Shown here piece after piece: positions 8,010 to 16,626 of a DNA stretch of 64,000 nt; position 1 is the first letter of the stretch; every line of letters begins with the position of its first letter. The DNA is from Neobacillus niacini (GTDB taxonomy: Bacteria > Bacillota > Bacilli > Bacillales > Cytobacillaceae), in assembly GCF_023715785.1 (NCBI RefSeq), contig NZ_JAMBOX010000007.1, positions 1 through 64,000 of the forward strand, written 5' to 3'. A model generated the notes under the pieces. It made no database searches and had not been told where the DNA came from. It saw nothing but the letters and a program-made list of their open reading frames with translations. The translations under genes and the position numbers were made by a program.

Positions 8010-9226
8010 CTAAAACCAGCTCCTTTAATATTCACATTCATCACAGATTGCTTAAATACAGACACTAATCGTTCCATTCCGATTTGGATCTGTTCTGGGC
8101 TGGAATGGGTAAAATTGAGGCGCAGCGTATTTTGCTGCGGGTTTTCCACATAGAATGGACCACCCGGTACATAAGCAACACCATGCTCTAATACCTCAGC
8201 TAATAATTCTGTTGTATTGATGCTTTCATGCACTTTAACCCAGATAAACATTCCGCCTTTTGGTTCAATCCAGGATACTAAATTAGGATCTAATGTTTTT
8301 AAATAATCCTGCATAATCGTCATATGGTGATAATAATTTTTTCGCAACATACCGATATGTGCATCTAAATCCATATGTTTAATCAAGTAATAAAGAGCCT
8401 GTTGGTTAAGGGTGCTGGACATAAGATCTGCCGCTTCTTTAATTTGCGATAAATATTTAAGAATAGCTTCTGGACCCGTTACCCAGCCGATCCGTAAAGA
8501 AGGAACGACTGTCTTGGAAAAAGTGCCTGTATAAACAACATGTGATTTTTGATCATCCATGGCCGCAATTGGTATATATTGCTCATTCTCATAGAATTGA
8601 ATATCGCCATACGGGTCATCCTCTAAAATAAGCGTATTATATTGATAGGCTAGTTCCAATAAAGCTTTGCGGCGTTCTTGACTCCATACTCTGCCCTCTG
8701 GATTCGAAAATGTTGGGACAATATAAATAAACTTCGGGTTGTATTGTTTTATTTTTGATTCCAACTCATCAAGATCCATTCCATGTTCATCACCATTTAC
8801 TCCAACCACATTTGCTTCATACGATTGGAATGATTGGACAGCCGCAAAAAAAGTCGGATTTTCAGTAAGAACAACATCGCCTGGAGAAATCATGACCCGG
8901 CCGAATAAGTCAATCGCTTGTTGGGCACCTGTTGTCAAAAGAATAGCTTCTGGCTTCGATTGGATTCCTTTAGCACTGACACGTTGGCTTATTTGCTCCC
9001 TTAACGGCATGAACCCCGGAGTCATTCCATATTGCAAGCTTTTGTTTCCAGATTCAAAAACGTTATCGAACGCTTTTTTGATATCTGCGGACGGAAAATA
9101 AGGTTCATATGGATTTCCTCCGGCGAATGATATGACATCACTTCCTTTTTGTTGAATAAGACCCGCAATTTCACGGATAGGGGAAGATTTAAACATTTTC
9201 GTTCGGTCTGCAAAGCGATAACTCAT
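8006..9226 (-). CDS. PLP-dependent class I/II aminotransferase
   Basis: This is a 406-residue fold-type I aminotransferase of the 2-aminoadipate/LysN, MocR-like group but without a winged-helix domain. Visible motifs are ISFAGGNPYEPYFP, TTGAQQAIDLFGRV, the PLP-ring contacts YIVPTFSNPEGRVW and LEDDPYGDIQF, the Schiff-base lysine in YTGTFSKTVVPSLRIGW, and the carboxylate-binding arginine in NTLRLNFTHSS. Members have broad specificity for aromatic, branched or aminoadipate substrates. It is the first gene of a four-gene operon (with dat, DAO and FAH), and an AT-rich operator matching the GntR sites lies at 9264-9298, just upstream. The exact substrate is unknown. Confidence 0.9.
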   Translation of the reverse strand: MSYRFADRTKMFKSSPIREIAGLIQQKGSDVISFAGGNPYEPYFPSADIKKAFDNVFESGNKSLQYGMTPGFMPLREQISQRVSAKGIQSKPEAILLTTGAQQAIDLFGRVMISPGDVVLTENPTFFAAVQSFQSYEANVVGVNGDEHGMDLDELESKIKQYNPKFIYIVPTFSNPEGRVWSQERRKALLELAYQYNTLILEDDPYGDIQFYENEQYIPIAAMDDQKSHVVYTGTFSKTVVPSLRIGWVTGPEAILKYLSQIKEAADLMSSTLNQQALYYLIKHMDLDAHIGMLRKNYYHHMTIMQDYLKTLDPNLVSWIEPKGGMFIWVKVHESINTTELLAEVLEHGVAYVPGGPFYVENPQQNTLRLNFTHSSPEQIQIGMERLVSVFKQSVMNVNIKGAGFR

Positions 9227-9263
9227 AAGGGAGGCCTCCTTTCAATATCCATTTCATTCAAAA

Positions 9264-9298
9264 AGTATAATGTTATAACTTTATATCTTATAATGTTA
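9264..9298. promoter_or_regulatory. Predicted GntR-family operator upstream of aminotransferase operon
   Basis: TATAATGTTATAA and TTATAATGTTA half-sites flank a short spacer. The layout matches the palindrome at 16562-16600 and the element at 17365-17395, next to the GntR/UTRA gene. It overlaps the end of the DUF1904 gene and lies about 40 bases before the aminotransferase start. Confidence 0.6.
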
Positions 9299-9631
9299 AG
9301 AAGTGGCAAAACTCTTGCCATTGAGATAATACGCCGATTCCAAAAATGTACTGAAAGCGACCTCTACTTCTGGAATTCCGAGTGCATGAATCTGTCTGGT
9401 GACAATATTGGCAAATTGGTCCTGAATTTCCTGGCCGCGTTCAAACCACTTTACTTCAATCAATGAATACCCTGGCACTTCATTGCCATCAAATACATAG
9501 GTAGAATGAACAAGTTCCAAGGTGAAATTGTCCGTTCCACAGGCACATAATTCCGCCAGTTCTTGTACAAGTGCGGTACTGATTGATTTAACCTGCTCGA
9601 TCGAGACTCCTCTAATGATTAAATGTGGCAT
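9296..9631 (-). CDS. DUF1904 family (tautomerase-like) protein
   Basis: This is a 111-residue protein starting MPHLIIRGV, with the family features DNFTLELVHSTYVFDG and PGYSLIEVKWFERGQEIQD. DUF1904 proteins have a fold related to 4-oxalocrotonate tautomerase/MIF, but no reaction is established to my knowledge. An N-terminal proline after Met would suit tautomerase chemistry: here Pro2 is present. It has TTAGGAGG upstream and is the last gene of the run that encodes the ABC importer and flavin dehydrogenase, 28 bases after the DAO-type subunit. Isomerisation of an imine or keto-enol product is possible but unproven. Confidence 0.8.
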   Translation of the reverse strand: MPHLIIRGVSIEQVKSISTALVQELAELCACGTDNFTLELVHSTYVFDGNEVPGYSLIEVKWFERGQEIQDQFANIVTRQIHALGIPEVEVAFSTFLESAYYLNGKSFATS

Positions 9632-9659
9632 TTCAATTCCTCCTAATCACTTTAAAATT

Positions 9660-10745
9660 TTATCTTACTAATGAATCAAAGCGGCTGATGGAATAGCGGT
9701 CAATCGGGACCGATGTTTCGCCATCTAGTATTAATTCGCTCATAAGCGTTCCTATCAGCGGCGATAGGGTCATCCCACTATGTGTTGCCGCCACATAAAG
9801 ACGATCGATACCCGGAATACTCCCAAGAATCGGAAGCCCATCTTCCGGCATCGCTCGAATCCCGGAAAAAGCACGCACCACCTTGGCCTTCCTTAACCCC
9901 GGTATATAATGAACGGCCATATTAGCTGTTTCTTGAATAAGATCCAATGTTGTTGCCCGGTTAAATCCTTCCTTTTCCATTGAATACCCGATTAATACTT
10001 CGCCATTAAACGTCTGTCTTACACCACTGATCGTATAATTTAAGAACGGCTTCAAGGGTTCTGTCACGAGGATTTGACCTCTCACCTGGTTTACAGGTAT
10101 GTTAATGTCCACTAATTTACCTAATTCTCTTGACCAAGTGCCGCCAGCGAGAATCAGATTTTTACAGACAAACGTCCCTTTCTCCGAAACGACAATGAAT
10201 TTATCATGGAGCTTTTGGATTTCTGTTACTTTATTAAAGGTAGAATATTGGACACCATTTTTCTTTGCCGCCCTCATATACCTGTCGACTAAGCGAAAAG
10301 GATTGACGTTCCCATCGATGGAACTATAAGTAGCGCCTGCCACATTCGGATTGAGCGAAGGCTCTTTTTCCAAAGCCTCCTCACGAGATAAGACCTTGAT
10401 TTTAATGCCAATTTCCTTATAGGCTTTAGCGAGCTGCAAGGCTTTTTCGCGATCAGCCTCATTAAAAAATGGAGAAAGTCCTCCCGTTTGTTTATATTCC
10501 ACATCGCCAATTTTTTTCGCTAAATACGGAAAAAGTTCTGCACTGTACATATTAAACTCGGCATACCAGGAAGGAGTTTTATTATGAACCCATATCCAGG
10601 CTTGGGTCGATCCTGATGTTCCGGCCAACGGGAATTTCTGGTCCAGAACTAAAATTCTATCCTTCTTGCAATCAGAAAGGTGATACGCGATACTGCTCCC
10701 GAGAACCCCTCCCCCGATAATGATCGTTTCATAATTGGTATCCAT
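9660..10745 (-). CDS. DAO-type FAD subunit of an amine/opine dehydrogenase complex
   Basis: This is a 361-residue DAO-family flavoprotein. The N-terminal FAD fold is IIIGGGVLGSSIAYHLSD with an acidic strand end VLDQKF. Further motifs are GGLSPFFNEADREKALQL, VNQVRGQILVTEPL and the C-terminal GIRAMPEDGLPILGSI...THSGMTLSPLIG. The start abuts the stop of the BFD-type iron-sulfur gene, and two more redox subunits precede that. This resembles the beta subunit of hetero-oligomeric D-hydroxyproline, proline or opine dehydrogenases, in which it oxidises a secondary amine and passes electrons to partner subunits. The substrate is not known. Confidence 0.88.
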   Translation of the reverse strand: MDTNYETIIIGGGVLGSSIAYHLSDCKKDRILVLDQKFPLAGTSGSTQAWIWVHNKTPSWYAEFNMYSAELFPYLAKKIGDVEYKQTGGLSPFFNEADREKALQLAKAYKEIGIKIKVLSREEALEKEPSLNPNVAGATYSSIDGNVNPFRLVDRYMRAAKKNGVQYSTFNKVTEIQKLHDKFIVVSEKGTFVCKNLILAGGTWSRELGKLVDINIPVNQVRGQILVTEPLKPFLNYTISGVRQTFNGEVLIGYSMEKEGFNRATTLDLIQETANMAVHYIPGLRKAKVVRAFSGIRAMPEDGLPILGSIPGIDRLYVAATHSGMTLSPLIGTLMSELILDGETSVPIDRYSISRFDSLVR

Positions 10746-11075
10746 CTATTTCACCTTCCCATCCTCTAACTCCACCTCGTCTAGCACAGATTTGACCGAG
10801 GAAAAAGTGGTACTATTGGTAGTAAGCGTTCCAATCTTAATCGGGCTAATCGGCATCCTCATCCGCGGTAAAGGAATCTCAGGAAAAGGAAGACCTGTTT
10901 TATCATGAATAATTTCAGCAACCAGGCTGCTGCAAATTTTCGACTGACAGGGGCCCATGCCGCAGCGGGTCAGTCTTTTTACATCATCAAATCTTCTTGC
11001 GCCAATCGAAATGACATCCTCGATTTCTTCGTAACTGATTTCTTCGCATCGACAAATAATCGTGGTTTTATCCAA
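10746..11075 (-). CDS. BFD-like [2Fe-2S] subunit (separate chain)
   Basis: This is a protein of about 109 residues. Four cysteines in the BFD-like pattern C-x-C ... C-x4-C (ICRCEEIS and RCGMGPCQSKIC) can hold a [2Fe-2S] cluster. The C-terminal tail is proline-rich (LPFPEIPLPRMRMPISPI). In HcnB/OoxA-type dehydrogenase subunits this domain is usually fused to the C-terminus of the FAD/NAD-fold chain. Here it is its own gene between that chain (11110) and the DAO subunit. TTG at 11075 with AGGTGA 5 bases before it is preferred; a GTG three codons upstream is also possible. Confidence 0.82.
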   Translation of the reverse strand: MDKTTIICRCEEISYEEIEDVISIGARRFDDVKRLTRCGMGPCQSKICSSLVAEIIHDKTGLPFPEIPLPRMRMPISPIKIGTLTTNSTTFSSVKSVLDEVELEDGKVK

Positions 11076-11109
11076 TCTATTCACCTACTAGTCTCTTAAT
11101 CTTTTCTAA

Positions 11110-12198
11110 TTAAGAGATAAATTGATCTGTAAGGACAGGATGTTCATAGTTTTGCACATGCCGAATCCTAGCATTCCATACATCCGGATCGAGCTTCGTC
11201 TCAAGAGTTTCGATCTCTTTCCATAGAGACGTTGTTTTAATTTCGGCCTCTTCCTTACTTAAAGCTCCCAAGGATTCACTTGCATTAATTCCTGCGATTA
11301 TCCCTGTTACAAGTAAAACTCCTTGGGAACTCACCCCAGCAGCGTTTCCTGCTAAAAAAACATCCTCTCGGTCTGTTCGAAAGAATGGGTTGTATTGCGG
11401 GATCCAGCCGCCTAGTTCTCTTTGATAGCCGAAGGAGCACTCCAACTGGTAAAAAACATCGAGGATTGGAGACCGGCCGCCGTCGACACAAACAGTATCC
11501 AAAGGAATGGTCATAATCTGTTCTCTCTGCTCAATATCAATTTCCTCCACCCTACCAATTCCCCTTGCTTCTTTAATAGAAGAGTTTACATGAACAGGGA
11601 TCCCCATTTTACTGACCTGGTTCACTTTTTCTGTGTCACGTGCAAGTACAGTTTGGCTTTTTTCCACCATTGCCTTTACCTGCACGCCACCCTCAGAAAG
11701 CTGAAGGGCCACATCCATCGCAAAGTCGCTGGTCCCAATAATGACAGCATGTTTACCAGGTAGGACAAAATCCCGATTCAATAGTGTTTGGGCTGCTCCA
11801 ATCGTCATAATCCCCGGGAGCGTCCATTTTGGAAAGGCGATGGCCTTTTCAGCTGCACCCGTGGCCACGATTATTTTTTTAGCTTTCAGAGGAAACACAT
11901 TAGCCTCATCCGATATTCCGACACTTCCATCCTTATAAAAGCCAATCACCCGGTGACCTAATAAACACCGAACAGAGGTATCTTCTACTAGTTTCCTTAA
12001 TCGTTGTGCCAACTCAAAGCCCCTTTTTGGCTGATAGAAAGATGGCAGCGAACCCAGGACTTGGGTTTGCTGGATTAGTTGTCCGCCCATTGATAGTGAT
12101 TCTTCCACAATGGTTACATCCAGCCCTCTTGATGCTGTTTCCACGGCAGCGGTAAGACCGGCGGGTCCGGCACCGATAATAAGAACATCAGTCTCCAT
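11110..12198 (-). CDS. Pyridine-nucleotide-disulfide-type FAD subunit (HcnB/OoxA-like)
   Basis: This is a protein of about 362 residues with two dinucleotide-binding folds: VLIIGAGPAGLTAAVETASRG at the N-terminus, and HAVIIGTSDFAMDVALQLSEG in the middle. It also has GAAEKAIAFPKWTLPG and the C-terminal DVFLAGNAAGVSSQG. It matches the FAD-containing alpha subunit of opine oxidase, hydrogen cyanide synthase or hydroxyproline dehydrogenase complexes, but lacks the usual C-terminal BFD domain, which is encoded by the next gene. ATG at 12198 with TTAGGAG upstream is chosen; it overlaps the preceding ferredoxin-like gene by 11 bases, which implies coupled translation. Confidence 0.88.
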   Translation of the reverse strand: METDVLIIGAGPAGLTAAVETASRGLDVTIVEESLSMGGQLIQQTQVLGSLPSFYQPKRGFELAQRLRKLVEDTSVRCLLGHRVIGFYKDGSVGISDEANVFPLKAKKIIVATGAAEKAIAFPKWTLPGIMTIGAAQTLLNRDFVLPGKHAVIIGTSDFAMDVALQLSEGGVQVKAMVEKSQTVLARDTEKVNQVSKMGIPVHVNSSIKEARGIGRVEEIDIEQREQIMTIPLDTVCVDGGRSPILDVFYQLECSFGYQRELGGWIPQYNPFFRTDREDVFLAGNAAGVSSQGVLLVTGIIAGINASESLGALSKEEAEIKTTSLWKEIETLETKLDPDVWNARIRHVQNYEHPVLTDQFIS

Positions 12199-12511
12199 GG
12201 GATTCACTCCTAACTTGTGGGTCACCGTCATTCGGATATATCTTCATCCCATCCACGACCTTGGTCATACAAGTCCGCACATGGTCCTCCCCATTTACCG
12301 TCATATAGCAGCTGCAGCATCTTCCCCGCGAGCAAAACATGCCTCGTGGCTGAACTAAATTCCGGCTAACGCCCAATTGTTTTATATCATTAGCCAGCAA
12401 AGCTGCCGCAACAGACTGCTGTTCATAAGCAGTGTATGGTTCATCTTTAAAATAGATGGTTACTTGTTTTTGAAGCTGTTCCCCAAGGATGGGGTGATGT
12501 TTGATGTGCAC
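12188..12511 (-). CDS. Ferredoxin-like [2Fe-2S] subunit (HcnA-like, Fer2_4)
   Basis: This is a 107-residue plant-type ferredoxin-fold protein. It has the cluster cysteines in MFCSRGRCCSCYMTVNGED and the following VRTCMTKVVDGMKI. It matches the small subunit (HcnA/OoxA-gamma type) that relays electrons in secondary-amine dehydrogenases. The start is GTG with AAGGTG upstream. It sits 12 bases after the second ABC permease gene and overlaps the alpha subunit, so transport and oxidation are encoded on one transcript. Confidence 0.85.
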   Translation of the reverse strand: MHIKHHPILGEQLQKQVTIYFKDEPYTAYEQQSVAAALLANDIKQLGVSRNLVQPRGMFCSRGRCCSCYMTVNGEDHVRTCMTKVVDGMKIYPNDGDPQVRSESHGD

Positions 12512-12523
12512 AAAAACACCTTC

Positions 12524-13327
12524 TTATTCATTTTTCGACTCGAATACTTTTCCAACCCCTAGTACTCTTTCAATGACAACCATTAACACGACTGTCAAAA
12601 GAATCACGATACTAGAAACGGAGGTTATGATAGGGTCATACTGGTATTGCATGTAGGTGAAAATCCGGACTGGCAGCGTCACAACATCGGTACTGACAAT
12701 AAATAGAGCCACGGTTAAATCATCAAATGAGGTAATGAAAGCAAAGATCGCCCCTGCAATAACGCCTGATTTAATGATCGGAAGTGTAATTTGAAAAAAT
12801 ACCCTCATGCTTCCTGCCCCCAGGTTCATCGCAGCTTGTTCAATAGAGCGGTCAAAGCCTACTAAACTGGCGACCACCAAGCGCATGACGAAAGGTATCG
12901 TTAAAATGATATGACCAATCACTAAAGCTGCCGGGCTTGTTGCCAAACCGATCCAGGAATAAAACTGTAAAAGAGCTACCCCAAAGACAACGGTTGGAAT
13001 CAAAAGAGGTGATCCGACCAGCTGCATAATGGCTGTTTTCCCTCTGAACTGATACCTAACAACGGCAATCGAAGACATCGTTCCAATAACTGTTGAAATA
13101 ATCGCGGTTCCAAAGGCAACGCCAATACTTAGCATGAACGACTGCATAAATTCTGGATGATTCACTAATTCGGTGTACCACCTTAATGTCAAACCTTTGG
13201 GAGGAAACACGATATATTCGGTGGTAGTCAACGATGAAAATAAAACAACGACGATTGGAGCAGCCAAGAAGATGTAAACGAGCAGACAAAAGAAATTTAA
13301 TCCAAATTTAGGCAATGCCTTCCTCAT
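12524..13327 (-). CDS. ABC transporter permease (PotC-like)
   Basis: This is a 267-residue inner-membrane permease with six predicted helices and the ABC coupling motif in the form EQAAMNLGAGSMRVFFQITLP. It belongs to the spermidine/putrescine (PotC) branch and forms the translocation pore with the partner permease, which it overlaps by 4 bases (ATGA). The substrate is likely a polyamine-like or amino-acid-derived cation judging by family, but the neighbouring amine dehydrogenase is the better clue. Confidence 0.9.
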   Translation of the reverse strand: MRKALPKFGLNFFCLLVYIFLAAPIVVVLFSSLTTTEYIVFPPKGLTLRWYTELVNHPEFMQSFMLSIGVAFGTAIISTVIGTMSSIAVVRYQFRGKTAIMQLVGSPLLIPTVVFGVALLQFYSWIGLATSPAALVIGHIILTIPFVMRLVVASLVGFDRSIEQAAMNLGAGSMRVFFQITLPIIKSGVIAGAIFAFITSFDDLTVALFIVSTDVVTLPVRIFTYMQYQYDPIITSVSSIVILLTVVLMVVIERVLGVGKVFESKNE

Positions 13328-14244
13328 TGAATGGCCACTCCTTTTTTAGAAGTAGTTAATAGTTTGCTATAAATAATGATCGTAATCGTCGCAATAAAGA
13401 TTAATAGGAAGCCAATTGCCGATCCATAAGGCCAATTCAGCATGACCGCTACCTGTTCATATGTAAGGAACGACATGACCTTTACCTGTGGGCCCCCGAG
13501 AATAGCCGGAGTAACGAAAGAGCTTATTCCTAGACTAAAAACCATAACAGAACCAGCAAAGATGCCCGGTAAGGTTAGCGGCAAAACGATGGAGAAGAAG
13601 GTTCGAATTGGGCTGGCACCTAGATTTTGTGAAGCACGGATAACCGATGGGTCAATTCTTTCCAGCGAACCCATAATACTTAACACCATGTAAGGAAACA
13701 GTACGTGCACCATACCGATTACCACGCTAAATTCCGTATACAGCAAGGTTAACGGCTTATCGATCCACCCAAACTTCAATAACGCATTATTGACAACTCC
13801 GTTATTGGATAACAAGATAACCCATCCGTAGCAGCGGATTACCATACTGATTAACAATGGTGACAGAACGATTAAGGTTAAGTAATTTTTGATTCTTCTG
13901 TTTGCTTTCGTAATTTGATAGGCAACCGGGAAAGAAATCACTATGGCAACTAAAGTAGTCAGCAAAGCAATTTTTACCGTCCGCCATAGGACCCCGAGAT
14001 AAAATGTATCGGATAAAAATTTTGTGTAATTCTCGAGGGTCCAGTCATTTCCAACCCCACTTGATGCGTCGAACGTCTTAAAGCCGGTAATAAAAAGGAA
14101 AAACAACGGAAGCAAAAAGAAAAATATAAAGATACCAAGGGTCGGAAGTAATAAAAGCAAATAGTCCATTCTCTTCTTCGATAAATTCTTCTTTTTCTGC
14201 TTGAATAACAATTCCTGTTCTTGATATGCGGTTTCAGGTTGCAT
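13324..14244 (-). CDS. ABC transporter permease (PotB-like)
   Basis: This is a 306-residue permease. The N-terminus is charged and cytosolic (KQKKKNLSKKRM), followed by six predicted helices. It carries the coupling motif in RASQNLGASPIRTFFSIVLPLT. It matches the PotB family, the partner of PotC. It starts 15 bases after the ATPase gene and overlaps the second permease gene. The arrangement binding protein, ATPase, permease, permease is complete. Confidence 0.9.
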   Translation of the reverse strand: MQPETAYQEQELLFKQKKKNLSKKRMDYLLLLLPTLGIFIFFFLLPLFFLFITGFKTFDASSGVGNDWTLENYTKFLSDTFYLGVLWRTVKIALLTTLVAIVISFPVAYQITKANRRIKNYLTLIVLSPLLISMVIRCYGWVILLSNNGVVNNALLKFGWIDKPLTLLYTEFSVVIGMVHVLFPYMVLSIMGSLERIDPSVIRASQNLGASPIRTFFSIVLPLTLPGIFAGSVMVFSLGISSFVTPAILGGPQVKVMSFLTYEQVAVMLNWPYGSAIGFLLIFIATITIIIYSKLLTTSKKGVAIQ

Positions 14245-14259
14245 GGGAGAAATGTCACC

Positions 14260-15321
14260 TCACTTTTTGGTTGCTAATAAATCCTCTGAATTCCACTGAA
14301 TACTTACATCCTTTCCCTCTTGAACATGATCGGGATTTAGAACGGTATTTGGAATATCTGCAATGATATGCTTATTTTCCTTGTTGTGTAGAATGTATCT
14401 CGTTTTCGCCCCCAAGAACATTTTCCTATCCACCTTGACGACAATGCCATCGTTGGGTTCTAAGGAGATATGGATTTTTTCAGGGCGAATATAAAAATCA
14501 ATAACACTATTTTTCGCTAAATGCCTTGTTAAAATCTGCTCATAGCCATAAAACGAAACCAAGCTTTCCTGATTGTTGAGTGTTTTGACAACCTTGCCTT
14601 GTACCTGGTTTACTTCTCCAATAAACCTGGAAACAAAATCAGTCTGAGGGTGGTTATAAATCTCAACCGGCGTATCAAGCTGTTCAATTCTTCCTTCATA
14701 CATAACTGCGATCCTATCCGAAATCGCAAGGGCCTCTTCCTGATCATGGGTTACAAATATGGTTGTGATCCCAACTCTTTTTTGAATGTCCACGATTTCT
14801 TCGCGCATTTCTTGACGCAGTTTCGCATCCAAATTGCTCAATGGTTCATCAAGTAATAACACTTTCGGTTTGATGACAAGAGCCCTAGCCAATGAAACGC
14901 GCTGCTGCTGTCCGCCGGAAAGCTCTCTCGGATAGCGCTTTTCATAGCCTGTCAGCCTGACCATCTCCAGGGCTTCTGCGACACGGGATTTAATTTCATC
15001 CTTGCTTACCTTGCGAAGCTTTAGCCCGTAGGCAACATTCTCAAATACAGTCATATGGGGAAAGAGAGCATAGTTTTGAAAAACCATGCCCATTTCCCTT
15101 TTATTCGGGGGAAGCAGGTGGACAGGCTTTCCGTCCACCACAATTTTCCCTCCGTCCACTTCCAGGAACCCGGCAATCATGTTGAGGGTTGTCGTTTTTC
15201 CGCAGCCGGATGGCCCTAGAAAGGAAACAAGCTCACCCTGTTTGATTTCGAGGTTCATCTTTTTCACGACTTCTGTTTTATTAAAAGTCTTTACAACATT
15301 TTCAAGACATAAATAGCTCAT
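14260..15321 (-). CDS. ABC transporter ATP-binding protein (PotA-like)
   Basis: This is a protein of about 353 residues. It has Walker A GPSGCGKTT, Q-loop MVFQNYALFPHMTV, signature ELSGGQQQRVSLARAL, Walker B VLLLDEPLSNLD and the switch histidine in FVTHDQEEA. The C-terminal 100 residues form the TOBE-like domain of PotA/MalK transporters. ATG at 15321 is preferred, with GAGGTG 7 bases before it; a GTG three codons upstream would overlap that ribosome binding site. It powers import through the two PotBC-like permeases that follow. Confidence 0.92.
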   Translation of the reverse strand: MSYLCLENVVKTFNKTEVVKKMNLEIKQGELVSFLGPSGCGKTTTLNMIAGFLEVDGGKIVVDGKPVHLLPPNKREMGMVFQNYALFPHMTVFENVAYGLKLRKVSKDEIKSRVAEALEMVRLTGYEKRYPRELSGGQQQRVSLARALVIKPKVLLLDEPLSNLDAKLRQEMREEIVDIQKRVGITTIFVTHDQEEALAISDRIAVMYEGRIEQLDTPVEIYNHPQTDFVSRFIGEVNQVQGKVVKTLNNQESLVSFYGYEQILTRHLAKNSVIDFYIRPEKIHISLEPNDGIVVKVDRKMFLGAKTRYILHNKENKHIIADIPNTVLNPDHVQEGKDVSIQWNSEDLLATKK

Positions 15322-15335
15322 TTCCTTCACCTCTT

Positions 15336-16430
15336 TTAGTGGGCTACTTCAATTTCTTTATTGGCCCGTTCTGTCCATTCGGCCCTTTTTGTATTGACAT
15401 ACTCCCAATCCACTTTTACTAGCTTTTTAATTTGATCTTCACCGTAAATGACTTTTTTCGCTATATCCCCGTCAAGTTTCGTGCTTTTCGTTACTGGTCC
15501 AGAAAATGTTGCGTGCGCCATTTCCACCTGTACTTCTTCGTCTAATATAAAATTAAGAAATTTTTGAGCAAGCTCCGGATGCGGTGCACCTTTTATAACA
15601 TTAGTGGTTACAAGTAAAGCCGGTGCGCCTTCCTCAGGAGTTACAAACTCGATTGGGAATCCTGTGTCTTTTAAAAGATTCACCCGGCCATTAGCCCAAG
15701 AGGTAGCAACAGCTTGACCCTGGAGGAAAAAGTTAGACATATCAGCCGTTTTATCAAATGTTACTGCGTTTTTAGCTATTTCCTTCATTTTCTCAAATCC
15801 TGGTTCAATATCTCGATCACTTCCACCGTTTGAAGCAGCAGCCATGAGAAGCATATGCACTCCGTACGTTGTGGCCATGGATGGTAAAACTAATTTACCC
15901 TTGAATTTCGGATCGGCTAGGTCATTCCATGATTTAATTGGGTCCCAGCCATTTTGTTTAAAGACATCTTTGTTATATGCCAGGCCTGTTGCCACAATCC
16001 CGGTACCAACTCCGATATTGTCCTTATCTTTGGCGATATCGTATACGTCCTTTAGGTTGGTGACAACGTTTTCATCTAGTGGAGCAAGTAATCCAAAAGC
16101 TTTTGCCTGCGCTTGCGGTCCATCATCCAAGAATGCGACATCGATTTGCGGCTTATCCTTTTGTGCCTGAAGCTTCGACAAGGTGTCAACTGAGCTTCCG
16201 GTAATATAGGTCACCTTTACTCCAAACTCCTTTTCGAACTTTGGAATCACTTTTTCTTTTAGCCCTTTTTCATAGCTTCCACCATATGCCGCCAATACTA
16301 GTGTTTTATCGCCCTCGCCCCCTGATTTTTTGGTCGTAGAATTAGAGTTACTCTCTTTGCTGCCGCATGCAGTCATGATCCCAAGCATAAGACAAATGAT
16401 TAGAATAAATGATGCTTTTCTTTTTTTCAC
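15336..16430 (-). CDS. Lipoprotein substrate-binding protein of PotD-like ABC importer
   Basis: This is a 364-residue extracytoplasmic solute receptor. It has a lipoprotein signal peptide with a basic start (MKKRKAS), a hydrophobic core and the lipobox MTAC with Cys22. Mature features of the Fe/thiamine/polyamine-type binding family include VLAAYGGSYEKGL, DVAFLDDGPQAQAKAFGLLAP and SWNDLADPKFKGKLVLP. The start is GTG at 16430 with GAGGAGG 7 bases upstream. It is the first gene of the importer operon, and an AT-rich operator lies 130-170 bases before the start codon. The ligand cannot be read from the sequence. Confidence 0.9.
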   Translation of the reverse strand: MKKRKASFILIICLMLGIMTACGSKESNSNSTTKKSGGEGDKTLVLAAYGGSYEKGLKEKVIPKFEKEFGVKVTYITGSSVDTLSKLQAQKDKPQIDVAFLDDGPQAQAKAFGLLAPLDENVVTNLKDVYDIAKDKDNIGVGTGIVATGLAYNKDVFKQNGWDPIKSWNDLADPKFKGKLVLPSMATTYGVHMLLMAAASNGGSDRDIEPGFEKMKEIAKNAVTFDKTADMSNFFLQGQAVATSWANGRVNLLKDTGFPIEFVTPEEGAPALLVTTNVIKGAPHPELAQKFLNFILDEEVQVEMAHATFSGPVTKSTKLDGDIAKKVIYGEDQIKKLVKVDWEYVNTKRAEWTERANKEIEVAH

Positions 16431-16561
16431 ACTTACTCCTCCTCAAATAATTTTTACATGTGGACAAAAACCTAAGAACCTGCCTTTACCCCTCCTAAAA
16501 TTTGATTCACTCGGTTATATTGATATAATCTTTAAAATTTTCAGATAAGTTTTTTCAAAAA

Positions 16562-16600
16562 AATATAATATTATAATCTTATAGGTTATAATATTATATT
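16562..16600. promoter_or_regulatory. Palindromic AT-rich operator in gntR-importer gap
   Basis: A perfect 13-base inverted repeat, TATAATATTATAA / TTATAATATTATA, is separated by a 9-base spacer with TCTTATAGG. The site lies between the regulator gene and the importer operon. Related elements at 9264 and 17365 suggest all three bind the GntR protein encoded at 16627. Confidence 0.65.
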
Positions 16601-16626
16601 TTATCCTTATCTAAAAATTGGCTGCC

